DNA of 64,000 nucleotides, taken from positions 5,925,512 through 5,989,511 of the forward strand of contig CM046350.1 of assembly GCA_025403435.1 (NCBI GenBank). The letters are read 5' to 3'. This document shows positions 14,513-25,059 of this stretch, piece by piece. Under the pieces are notes generated by a model, which saw only the letters and a list, made by a program, of their open reading frames with translations, did not search any database and was not told the DNA's origin. Position numbers and translations under genes: made by a program. How positions within the stretch are numbered: position 1 is the stretch's first letter; every line of letters starts with the position of its first letter. The stretch comes from Artocarpus heterophyllus (lineage: Eukaryota > Streptophyta > Magnoliopsida > Rosales > Moraceae).

Positions 14513-15567
14513 ATCCCTTTCTCGTGAAGAAAACTTGTCCTCGAGTTTTGTGGGTGCAAAGAAAACTCATCTGGCGAAAAATACTCGAAGATATCAGCAA
14601 CATTGAAAGTGTTGGAGATATTCATATCAGCAGGTAGATCAACTTTGTAAGCATTATTGCCCAGTTTCTTCAAAATGCGAAAAGCACCAATCTTCTTATT
14701 CTTGAGCTTATTACAATTACCAACCAGAAAGCAATTTTTATGCAAATGCACCATAACCAAATCTTGACAAATCACACTCCAAACCCACAATAGAACCAAA
14801 GCAACGGTCCACCCAAATGCCCTAAAGTCCCAAGCAATTTGCCATTGATGCCGACTCGCCCTTTTGGTCTTGAAATCTCCAAGATCAATTGCAAGTATGC
14901 CAATAATTTGATCAACAAAAATTAGTGGCTTCACCTTCAAATCTTCAAAAACAATGCACTTAATTTTTAGCTTTTCAAGTTGTGTTCCAGTTGGTCCAAT
15001 CTCTTCAACAACTTGACTTGTTGGCTCACCTTGAATTTCATCTTTAGGTGTTGGCAAGGGATTTTGATGAAAAATTGGATCAATTTGCTTAATGGAATTT
15101 AAAATCTGATGAGTGCCACTGCCGTTGCTAAACTTGGAGATATGGATAGTGTCAATTTGCACACTGTGCAATTGATTTTGACCATTTGACTTGCTAGGTT
15201 GCAGATCTTGATTTAGGCCAAATTCCTCTTCAACAGTCAAAGCTGGCTCCAATTTCTTTTGGGCTAGGGGAATGTTGTTGGGCCTATTTTGCTCTAGGGT
15301 TAGCTCAATAGAATTTTGAAGTTCCAGTGTACTTCGTGAAGGAGGGGAGTGCATATCAGCACCGCCATTGGTGAGCAGCTCGCTGCTAGTAACTCCATGC
15401 TGGCGCTGATTAGATCCAACCCTACATGATGATGGAAGAGTCTCCTGTAGCTTCGATGGAGAAGGTGTGTCACATGGGAGAAATGGCTGTGAACTGAGAT
15501 GAATGAATTCATCACTAGCGCCGTTGCAATGTTGGGATGGAGATGAATTGCAGATGTGGGGGATCAA
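14491..15567 (-). CDS. Gypsy-derived chimeric open frame ending in a pol C-terminal tail
   Basis: A 358-codon uninterrupted frame. The last 80 residues (NKLKNKKIGAFRILKKLG, VDLPADMNISNTFNVADIFEYF, then TSFLHEKGIDVVYRD) match the tail of gypsy polyproteins and the frame at 61252-61515. The first 200 residues are Ser/Pro/Asn/Gln-rich with no recognised domain, and a middle stretch (FEDLKVKPLIFVDQIIGILA...) is hydrophobic. It takes the place of protease to integrase. The stop codon lies 22 bases inside the 3' LTR, and the purine tract GAGAAAGGGAT (14513-14523) that should prime plus-strand synthesis is part of the coding frame. It is unclear whether it makes a protein. Confidence 0.5.
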   Translation of the reverse strand: MIPHICNSSPSQHCNGASDEFIHLSSQPFLPCDTPSPSKLQETLPSSCRVGSNQRQHGVTSSELLTNGGADMHSPPSRSTLELQNSIELTLEQNRPNNIPLAQKKLEPALTVEEEFGLNQDLQPSKSNGQNQLHSVQIDTIHISKFSNGSGTHQILNSIKQIDPIFHQNPLPTPKDEIQGEPTSQVVEEIGPTGTQLEKLKIKCIVFEDLKVKPLIFVDQIIGILAIDLGDFKTKRASRHQWQIAWDFRAFGWTVALVLLWVWSVICQDLVMVHLHKNCFLVGNCNKLKNKKIGAFRILKKLGNNAYKVDLPADMNISNTFNVADIFEYFSPDEFSLHPQNSRTSFLHEKGIDVVYRD

Positions 15568-15606
15568 CTGACCACCATGTTGGAGTTCTCCATCATGCTT
15601 TGCAGG

Positions 15607-16749
15607 TCATGAAGGTGGAGATGGCTTCAAACGGGGGTGAGTGCGATCGTCTTCAGGCAACAAAGAGAGTCTCTCATGAGTAGACGAGGCCATGTGCATA
15701 GGGTGCTTTCCCGTCGTAGAGATGTATACGTTGCCAGATCCATAGGGTGCCGTCATCAAATTGGGAGGCTTATACAGATTTGCTGGATAAGCAATGGGTA
15801 TAAAATTTTCTTTTAGCTTTTCTCTCATATTGGCCCAACTTTTGATCTTCTTCTTCCTTTGAAGCTCTCTTTGTTTTTGCAAATTCTCCCACCATGTTAA
15901 TGCTCCACCTTTCAATTTATACGCCACCAATTTCACTTGATTGTCTTCGGATGAATAATCCAAATTTTGTTGTCGTTTGTGTCGGGGATTTCATCGTTGT
16001 TGGTAGTGAAGATCTTGCCTAAAAAATTCATGTGGATCCGGATCGTCATCTGGAAGCCCATTATAATCATCTAAACCATTTATACCTCTAAGTTGAACTC
16101 TAGCCCCAAGACCAACAGTGTCGTCGGTGCCTCTGTCCGGCTATCCACTGTGGCTTCTCTGTCGATCATCTACATCGTCGATATGGTCAAACTCGCGTCG
16201 GCGTCTCCTATAGAATCGCTCGTACGAAGGAAGGAGATTAAGGTTTGGAAGCTCACAGTAAAGCTGATTCATGTCGTCGCCGGCGTTTGCCGGTGGGTTT
16301 TGCAGTCGATCTCGTCGATCGAAGTGCATTTGGACGTTGGGTTGCATAGGATTGGGAGGAGGAGGTCGCACGGGTATCGTTGAGTCTAGGCCTAGCCGAA
16401 TTTCTCTACCGCTGTTGTAATCGTGCGGGAGCTTTGGTCTGTCTCGAGCCCGTCACTGATCATTGCCAATCACCATAGCCCGTTGTAGATCGAGCTCGGG
16501 TTCGCCCAGGTCTAAAGGTTTTCAGACATCTTCCATCAGATCGTCGTCTAAATCGAAGGTGCCGTATGCTGGCTGATCGCCCGGAAGTCGTGGAACCTCG
16601 TTATTACGTCTGACTTTGAGTACGAGAGCAGCAAGAGTTTGCTGTACATCTTGAAGTGTTTTGTCCATTCCCTCAACTCGTTGTTCGAGGTTTTTGAGCC
16701 GTTGTTCGTTGTTGACAGATCGTTGCCCACTAAAACCATCCTCGGCCAT
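15607..16749 (-). pseudogene. Gypsy gag-like frame, broken
   Basis: The frame starts at 16749 with MAEDGFSGQRSVNNEQRLKN and a short coiled-coil segment (LEQRVEGMDKTLQDVQQTLA), as in plant gypsy gag N-termini. It is cut by a stop after LMEDV near 16522 and later shifts frame. Recognisable gag pieces follow: an Arg-rich RRRRREFDHID stretch near 16200, and KLVAYKLKGGALTWWENL...NMREKLKENFIP (15800-15930), the retrotransposon gag core. No zinc knuckle is seen. Confidence 0.75.
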
Positions 16750-16769
16750 CAGATGAAGGTAAAAATCTT

Positions 16770-16781
16770 GCTTTGATACCA
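16770..16781 (-). other. Primer binding site of the gypsy element (tRNA-iMet type)
   Basis: TGGTATCAAAGC in element orientation, four bases after the 5' LTR. It differs at one base from the usual TGGTATCAGAGC initiator-Met-tRNA complement. Confidence 0.82.
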
Positions 16782-16785
16782 ATTT

Positions 16786-17116
16786 TGGTGCAGCGAAAGT
16801 GTTTTCTAAGTGAAACAAGGAAAGAAAACTCAAGAACAAACTCACAAAGTTTAATAATTGGGAATAAATCTGATTATTGATCAATCATACTCCAAAACAA
16901 TTACAATGAGCCTTTATATAGTGTTTGTAGGAAAGTAGAATAATAGTCTAAATAGAAGTAGAATAATAGTCTAAATAGGAAAATAATAATAAGCCTAATA
17001 ATAATCTGAATAGGTAATCCTAATAATAATATGAACAGGTAATCTTAATAATAATCTGAATAATAATTCTAATAATGATATGAATAGAAAACTACTAATC
17101 TCTATATACTACATCA
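16786..17116 (-). repeat. 5' LTR of the gypsy element
   Basis: 331 bp; same ends as the 3' LTR. The extra 25 bp is mostly an added AATCT/AATAATAAT unit in the repeat-rich middle. Scattered substitutions show the insertion is not recent. Confidence 0.88.
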
Positions 17117-17335
17117 GAAAGTATAGAAAAAAATTAGAATTTTAGTGCAACTACAAAATAAATGGGCTGTAAAACACCAAAGTTTCCAAATGGTGAGTTT
17201 TAGAATATGCATAAAACTCTTTTTTTTTCTTTCTTTTTTGATAATTGATCATTTTCTTTATTTTAGTAAACGCACAAGAGATTGGCTGTTTGTGGTTCAT
17301 TTGTTACACAGGTTTAGAATAGTGTAGTTTAAAAC

Positions 17336-17746
17336 TGTTGGTTGTTTCTACCATTTATAACAACCAAAAAATCAGAGAAACGGAAGCAAATCGAATCGAA
17401 TGTTACCTCCTGCCATTGTCTTTTTTTTTCATGGACTGTGTAACTTCAAGCTGACACGAAAGGTATCTTTCAATGCTGTGTTTTTGGACTTTTTTTTATC
17501 ACTGACAATCCTCACTAAATGGTGTATTAATGTTAAAATGAATTGTATGCTCAGAGACCCAAACACTGGAAGGTTCTGTTAAATAACCGTGGCCATCACA
17601 CGGTTATTAAGCGGTTGAAGGCAGCTTTTTTTTTTTGGTCTGAAAACTGCACACCGCCTTTTGCAGTTGATGGTGGTTATCGTTCAAATTTTGAACGTTC
17701 CATATGGGCCACCAGTTTGAGAACATGGCAATCCCAAGTTCTAACA
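17336..17746 (-). repeat. 3' LTR of the outer Copia element
   Basis: 411 bp, TGTTAGAACTTGGGATTGCC at its start and CCAACA at its end in element orientation. It matches 31056-31453 throughout, with scattered substitutions and small indels. Confidence 0.92.
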
Positions 17747-17757
17747 TTCTTCCACTT
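17747..17757 (-). other. Polypurine tract of the outer Copia element
   Basis: AAGTGGAAGAA directly before the 3' LTR in element orientation. This is the normal plus-strand primer of Copia elements. Confidence 0.8.
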
Positions 17758-17986
17758 GGCCCATACATTCCATCAACTATTACATTAAGAAACAAAATAC
17801 ATGAATCATGGCAATATGTCCTCTAAATGACGAGTATTATCTTCCATGTATTACAATATATCTTGTCTCTCAAGATTTGCCCGTGTAACTTAATGAACAA
17901 ACCCTATGTTTATTCTAGGTTCAGACTTTAGTGATATTTCTCAGAAATAAAATTGTGCACTTAATTGAAGATAAAATGAGAAAATA

Positions 17987-20530
17987 TCATAAATACAGAG
18001 TTCCACTACAAAGATACAATGAAATTATGTAAGGGAACCAAGTCTCATTCTGTCTACATGATCCATAAATTTTACTAGTGGCATGCCTTTTAGTCAAGGG
18101 ATCGGCAATCATCAATTTAGTGCTTATGTGCTCAATGACCACTGTTTTATCCTTAATACGCTCCCTTATGGCTAGATACTTAATGTCGATGTGTTTGCTT
18201 CGACTATCACTCTTGTTGTTTTTAGCCATAAAAACAGCAACTGAATTGTCACAAAATATTCTCAATGGCCTAGAGATAGAATCCACAATCCTAAGCCCAA
18301 AAATGAAACTCTTGATCCATATACCATATGAGGTAGCCTCAAAACAAGATACGAACTCGGCCTCCATAGTGGAAGTAGCAGTCAAAGTCTGCTTGGCACT
18401 TCTCCATAAAACAGCTCCACCAGCTAGCATGAAAATGTATCCAGAAGTTGATTTCCATGAATCAATGCAGTCGGCGAAGTCAGAGTTAGAGTAGCCAATG
18501 ACCTCCAAGTTGTCAGTCTGTTTATACATAAGCATATAGTCTTTGGTTTCTTATAGGTACCTCATCACATTCTTTGTAGCCTTCCAGTAGTCTAATCTTG
18601 GATTACTCTGATATCTACCCAACATTCCTATAGCGAATGCAATGTCAGGTCTTGTACAAACTTGAGCATGCATAAGGCTTCCAACAGCTGAAGCGTATGG
18701 AATGTTACGCATTTGTTCTCTTTCAAAGTTATTTTTAGGGCACTGATTCAAATTGAACCTGTCATTTTTCACAATAGGAGCTATACTTGGTGAACAATTT
18801 TTCTTCCGAAATCTCTTCAAAACTTTGTTGATATAGGTTTATTGAGACAGACCTAAAATCCCTTTATATCCATCTTTATGTATTTTAATGCCTATAACGA
18901 AAGATGCATCACCCATATCCTTCATGTCAAAGTTATTGAGACATACCTAAAATCCCTTTATATCTGACCTTCTGGTATATGCATTGATCCATGATGTTCT
19001 CTACAAATCCAAATGAAGAGATCACGTCAGGGAATTTTAAATACCACCGACGGAAGGCTTGTTTCAACCCATATAAGGATTTCTTAAGCTTACACACCAA
19101 TTGCTCATCATTACTAGAGGAGAATCCTTCTGGTTGTTTCATATAAACCTTTTCCTCTAGTTCACCATTGAGAAATACTATTTTCGCATCCATTTGTTGC
19201 AACTCTAAGTCAAAATGAGCAACGAGTGTTAAGATGATGTGGAGAGAATCCTTCTTAGATACAGGAGAAAAGGTCTCTTTGTAGTCGATTCCTTCCTTCT
19301 GAGTGAACCCTTTGGCGACGAGTCTTGCTTTATATATTTCGAGGTTGCCCAATGAGTCTTTCTTCCTTTTATAGACCCATTTACACCCTATGGCTTTTGC
19401 ATCATCAGGCAACTCGACAAGATCCCAAACTCCATTGGATGCCATAGAATCCATCTCATCCTTTAGCATCGTGCCAAAGTTTCGATTCTTAGCAACTCAT
19501 GGCTTGTAAAAACATTTTGGGATCATTTTCTCTTGTGGATTGTACACTCTTACTTCATAGGGACATCCCCAAATACGTATATGGTGCAAACTCAGTTTTC
19601 AACCTTTCCATAACTCAAATGGTGTCTTTGGGACAGCCTTGGTGGGAAGTCAGTTTAATATATACACAGCCGTCTTAAGAGCTTCAGTCCACAAGGATTT
19701 AGGAAGATTAGAGTTACTCTGCATACTCCGCACCATGTCCATTAACGTTCCGTTTCTTCTCTCTACCACACTATTCTAATATGGGGAACCAGGCATGGTG
19801 TATTGGCCAACTATTCCATGTTCTTGAAAAAACTTTGCAAATGGACCTTGAGCTTATCCATCCTCAGTGTACCTATCGTAATATTCTTCACCTCTATCTG
19901 TCCTTACGATTTTAATTTGTTTTCCCCATTGTTTCTCTACTTCAGCCTTGAAAACCTTAAAGGCATCCAATGCTTCGTCCTTTGTATGAAGCAAGTAGAG
20001 ATATATTTACCGCAAGTAATCATCTATGAAAGACATGAAATATTTCGGACCATATGAGTCCATGTTTGGACTACAAATATCTGAATGTATGATCTCTAAT
20101 ATTTTTGAACTCCTCTGGGCACATTTCTTAGACTTGTTGGTTAGCTTTCCCTTAATGTATGATCTCTAATATTTTCGAACTCCTCTTGGCACCCACACAA
20201 TTCTCAAAGTTAGTAAAATCCAAAGTACTAAGTACTCCATCATTTACTAACCTTTTGATTCTCTCAATGGAGATATGTCCTAATCTCTGATGCCACAACA
20301 TAGAGGAATCGTCATTTATAACACAATGCTTACTGCCAGATTGAACATGCATAGCAGTATAAGTTGGTTCATTTTGCAAATTAATTGAGAAAAGACCATC
20401 AAATAATATACCAATCCTAACAAGATTAGATTTATAAAATAAACTAAAGGTTTTTTCTGAAAAAAAGTAAAGGAATATCCTAAAGGTACAAGTCTTGATA
20501 TAGAAATTAAGTTCCTAGAAAAGTTTAAAA
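17987..20530 (-). pseudogene. Outer Copia pol: integrase, reverse transcriptase, RNase H (broken)
   Basis: Reading from the right: GAG-pre-integrase (SMLWHQRLGHISIERIKRLV, 20150-20380); an integrase core with many stops (HSDIC, FIDDY pieces); RT fingers/palm ([55 protein letters not shown]; 18933-19469); RT remainder (KDMGDASFVIGIK, then YASAVGSLMHAQVCTRPDIA; 18551-18940); RNase H (STSGYIFMLAGGAVLWRSAK; 17987-18535). The YVDD catalytic segment is missing: a 30-bp direct repeat (18841-18870 and 18936-18965) sits where it should be. A second local duplication (20084-20122 and 20154-20192) breaks the integrase start. It cannot be active. Confidence 0.88.
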
Positions 20531-20539
20531 CATAAAATG

Positions 20540-21523
20540 TGTTGGAAAAAATGTACGCAACAGAATTTTAAAATTTTTTATTAGAGTAATTTTCAAAACA
20601 CAAGTTTGACATGCTATATGTATAAATTAACCAGATCTTACTAACCTTTGTGTATCGAAGAACCTCCGCAACCTGTGAAGAGAAGTAACGTTCTAAAAGA
20701 GCCTCAACCAACTGGTCTTCTTTGCTATTCTCTATCCACAACCGGAGTGAGTGTGGGCTCACACGTACAGCTCTTCCACCGGTGACTCTCTTTCCAACCA
20801 ATTGAGAGAACCCAAAGCAAGTGTTCGTAATTTATGAACAAAAGCTCTCAGGGAGTTTTCAGATTCTCACTTAGCAGAGTATCACTCTTAATATCTCAAT
20901 TGATCTGAGTAAATCATGAGACTTACTCCCTTTATATAGCTATTGGTCATGGGGTCAGTCCTTATCAGATTAGGTCTTAAAAACTCGAAACAGAATCAAG
21001 TTTGGATCAATATCAGATAAGATCCGCGTGAAAACGCGTAATCTTATCGCTCGTTGATCGGCAGGCCAAACACGCCGCATCGGCAGGCCGAACACGTCCT
21101 TCGGCAGGCCAAACTACCAAAAACAAATCTCCATGAATCTTTTATTTTCCACCCGAGATTCTATAGGATAAAGTCTCAGTTTTGATTCAAATAACCCAAC
21201 AGAGACGTTATCTGATCAAAACAAACTTTATCAAGATAATCTCTAAGAAAATAAATCAATTTACAATAATTCTACAAGTTTATCTTGATTTAATTTATCC
21301 AATTAAATCAACCGATAAACAGACAAGAATTATCCAATCCCAATAATTCAACGAGTTTATCTTAAATTAATTTTATTACAAAATTAATTCAACCAATAAA
21401 CATACATGAATTAGTTGATTCTTTCAAATTTTAAACCAATCTGATAAATTCGACATAAGGCACCAATTATTGAAAAAGCACGCCGTGTCGTTATAGGATT
21501 TTGTGAGCTAGCAAAGGGGACCA
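20540..21523 (-). repeat. 3' LTR of the inner Copia element
   Basis: Starts TGGTCCCCTTTGC and ends CCAACA in element orientation. It is nearly identical to the 5' LTR, with a low density of differences. A 22-bp-spaced TCGGCAGGCC repeat lies at 21058-21118. Confidence 0.92.
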
Positions 21524-24500
21524 TTTGGATATCCGAGTCAGTGTATCCTAGAGGAGTCAAGTCCTCACCCGAATACACAAGCATATACCCTCGAGTCCTT
21601 CTTAGGTACTTGAAAATATGTTTTACCGCAACCCAATGGTTTGGTCCTGGATCCGCCTGAAATCGACTTACAATCCCAACCGCATAGCTAATATCTGGTC
21701 GTGTGCAAAGCATGGCATACATGAGACTACCCACTGCCGAAGCATAAGGCACCTTCTTCATGTATTCTCTTTCTTCATAAGACTTTGGAGAGTCTTTCTT
21801 AGAAAGAGTAATTCCAAACCTAGATGGTTGCCCACCTTTCTTGGAATCCTGCATTGCAAACCTCCTGAGAATTTTATCTATGTAACCGGCCTGAGACAAA
21901 GCTATCATTTTGTTCTTCCTATCCCGAAAGATCTAGATACCGAGAACAAAATTAGCCTCGCCCAAGTCCTTCATGTCAAACTGCTTGGTCAACCATAATT
22001 TGACCGATGACAACGCCCCAACGTCATTGCCAATTAGCAGAATGTCATCTATATAGAGCAGTAGAAAAACCACCTTCCCATCCTTAATGTGTTTATAAAC
22101 ACATGGTTCATCCACATTTTGTGAGAACCCATAAGTCTTGATCACTTGATCAAATCTTATGTTCCAAGAACGGGAAGCCTGCTTAAGTCTATAAATTGAC
22201 TTTAGCAACTTACAAACCTTACACTCTTAACTCGCGACCTTGAACCCGTCTGGTTATTCCATATAAATGGACTCATCAAGATAGCCATTCAGAAAAGCCA
22301 TCTTGACATCCATCTGCCAAATCTCGTAGTCGAGGCGGCAGCTATGGACAAGAGAATCCGGATGGACTTAAGCATGGCTACAGGCGAAAAGGTTTCCTCA
22401 TAATCGATTCCTTTCTTTTGCGTATAACCCTTAGCTACCAGTCTAGCCTTAAAGATTTTGACCTTTCCATCCACTCTTCTTTTCCTCCTGTAGATCCACT
22501 TACACCCTATGGGTTTTACCCCTTTAGGAAGATCCACAAGCTCCCAAACCTGATTAGACTCCATAGACTTCATCTCAATGTTCATGGCCTCCGTCTAGAG
22601 TTTTGAATCAACATCCTCCATAGCTTCTGCTTAAGTATAAGGATCCCTGTCATGTTCATCCGGTTCAGTCAAGAAGACCTCCCCATTGAACATATACCTC
22701 TCAGGTTGACGCCTGATCCTTCCACTACGCCGAAGCCCCTGAGGTTGTTGTTCAGGTTTGTTGGTTTTTCTACACCGATCAGAATGGTTTCGTTCGGAAC
22801 CTCCAGAGTAATTTGATCACTCCTTAACTCCTCAAGCACCACTTTACTTCGAGGTTTAAAGTCGTCCATGTAACTCTCCTCAAGGAAAGTTGCATTAGTT
22901 GAAACCACGACTTTATTTTCATTTGGGTTATAAAAATAACCCCCTTTAGTCCATTTTGGATATCCTACAAACACACAAACTTCTGAACGTGCTTCCAATT
23001 TATTCGGATCCTTAAACAGGACATGAGCCGGACATCCCCATATGCGAATATAGTTTAAGGATGTATTCCTACTCGTCCACAACTCGTGAGGAGTTTTAGA
23101 GACCGATTTTTGAAGGCACATTGTTCAAAAGATAACATGTGGTTTGTAGTGCATATCCCCAAAAGGATAAATGCAATGATGAATAACTCATTATGGACCT
23201 AAATATGTCCAACAAAGTCCTATTCCTTCTCTTCGCTACGTCATTCTGCTGCGGAGTGCCCGACGCAGTCAAATGGGATAAAATCTCATTCTCTAACAAG
23301 TGTTCCAAGAACTCATCAGAAAGGTATTCCCTACCTCGATCTGATCGAAGTGCCTTTATGGGTCTACCTAATTACTTTTCCACTTCAGCCCGAAGCTCCC
23401 TGAACTTGTCAAAAGTCTTGTTTTTGTGGTGCATCATGTACACATACCCATATCTTGAGTAGTCGTCAATAAAAGTGACGAAGTACTCATACCCTCCTCA
23501 TGTCCGGATATTCATCGGTCCGCAAACATCACTATGCATAAGTTCTAGAACCCCTTCGGCCCTATTGCCCTTAGACTCGAATGGTCTTTTGGTCATTTTA
23601 CCCTCCAAACAAGATTCACATTGAGGTATAGATTCCACCTTTAAGTGACTTAAAGGTCCATCCCTTACCATCCTTTGAATCCAATTCAGGTTAATATGAC
23701 CAAGGCGCAAATGCCAAAGATAAGTCTTATTAGAGTGAGAAGTTTTAAGTCTTTTAGAGTCATTATCATTTATCAGCATTAAGCAATAAGTCCATCTTAG
23801 GTTTGATAAAATATAGATTATTTTGCATCCATCCAGAACAGATAAAAGATTTGTTTTTACGAATCACCACTTTTTCATTAAAAGATACCACGTAGGAGTC
23901 TTTAAATAAACAAGATACATAAATTAAATTCCTTTTAAATTTAGGAACATAAAACAATCTTGTAAAATTAAATTCCTATAATTATCAAAATAAAGATGGA
24001 CGTCTCCCATTGCTTCCGTTGAGACCAAGGATCTATCGCCCATCCGAAGCGTGAAGTCTTCATGCAGCAGACTTCTCGTTTCTTTGAATCCCTGTAGAGA
24101 AACACAAACATGATTAGTTGTACCAGAATTTATGACCCAGATATCACTGGATTCCTCAACCAAACAAGTTTCTAAATATAGAAGATCACATCTACCTCCT
24201 TTGGAAAGGAAGTCCTTGTAATGCTTCTTGATATGCCCGACCTTTCCACAGAAGAAGCACTTAAGCTTCTTCGGGTTCTTCTTCTTCTTCTTCTTGCTCC
24301 TTGTAGTAGCAGGAATAGAAGATTTCCCGTTCTTGGCCCGTTGCTTCTTTCCATTCCCAGAGTTAGGATTGGAACCAGAAGCAGCTACCATTTGGCCTCA
24401 CCACCCGAAGGAGACTCCCTGATCAGGAGTTCAAACTCCTGTAACTGTTTCATCAGTTCTGTTAAGGTCTTATCTCGTCTATTGCTTAAATTAAAAGTAC

Positions 24501-25059
24501 CTCTAAACGGAATAAATTCCTTAGACAGAGTCTCAAAGACCATAGTCATCTGAGTTTCAGCATCGATGTCGGCTCCATTGGTTTGAGCCTCAGCGAGGTA
24601 ACCCATGACCAACATCATGTGCTCCTTAACAGATGTCCCCAGTCTCTGTCTACAGTTTAAGAGTTTTCGAAGCGCCCCTTGCCGCTTTGTTATGGCTTGG
24701 CCTCTGAACATATCCTCAAGATTATCCAAGATCTGCTTCGCAGTCTCATAATCTTGATGTTGAGCCTGCAACACGTTGTTCATGATAGCCATAACATAGC
24801 AGCGGCCCTGATCATTAGCATCTTTCCAGCAGTCATACGCTTGGAATTGCTCATTAAATGAGTCTCCCACAGGCTCGGGAGGACAAGGGGTTGTCAGAAC
24901 ATATTTCAGTTTCTTAAAGGACAGGACGATATCCAGGTTCTGTTTCCAATCATTGTAATTTTTACCGGTTAACAGGTTTTTGTCAAGTATCGATAATAAA
25001 GCGTTTTTAGACTTTTTTAATCTACAATAAAGAATCATATACCAAATATAAGCAAACAT
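21524..25059 (-). pseudogene. Inner Copia gag-pol, broken and truncated before RNase H
   Basis: Gag starts near 25059 or at a later Met (LLTGKNYNDWKQNLDIVL, then GALRKLLNCRQRLG). The zinc knuckle is CFFCGKVGHIKKHY, with Tyr in place of the last Cys. The protease reads WVINSGTTNHVC, with Asn in place of the catalytic Asp. Then come GAG-pre-integrase (YLWHLRLGHINLNWIQRMV), integrase pieces (CGPMNIRT; SGTPQQNDVAKRRNRTLLD) and RT ([54 protein letters not shown]). The frame runs YTDSDIQ straight into the 3' LTR at 21523, so nearly all RNase H and the polypurine tract are gone. Several frameshifts and stops occur (near 24390, 23780, 22620, 21935). Confidence 0.88.

Larger units (their letters stand above)
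14207..17116 (-). mobile_element. Non-autonomous Ty3/gypsy-type LTR retrotransposon, complete with TSD
   Basis: A 2.9-kb element in minus orientation, flanked by the perfect 5-bp target duplication GAAAG (14202-14206 and 17117-17121). LTRs lie at 14207-14512 and 16786-17116. A primer site for initiator Met tRNA lies at 16770-16781, and a gag-like frame and a long 3' open frame lie between. Protease, reverse transcriptase, RNase H and the integrase core are absent; only the integrase C-terminal tail of pol remains. The element must have moved using enzymes from a relative. A fragment of such a relative lies at 61150-61772. Confidence 0.88.
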
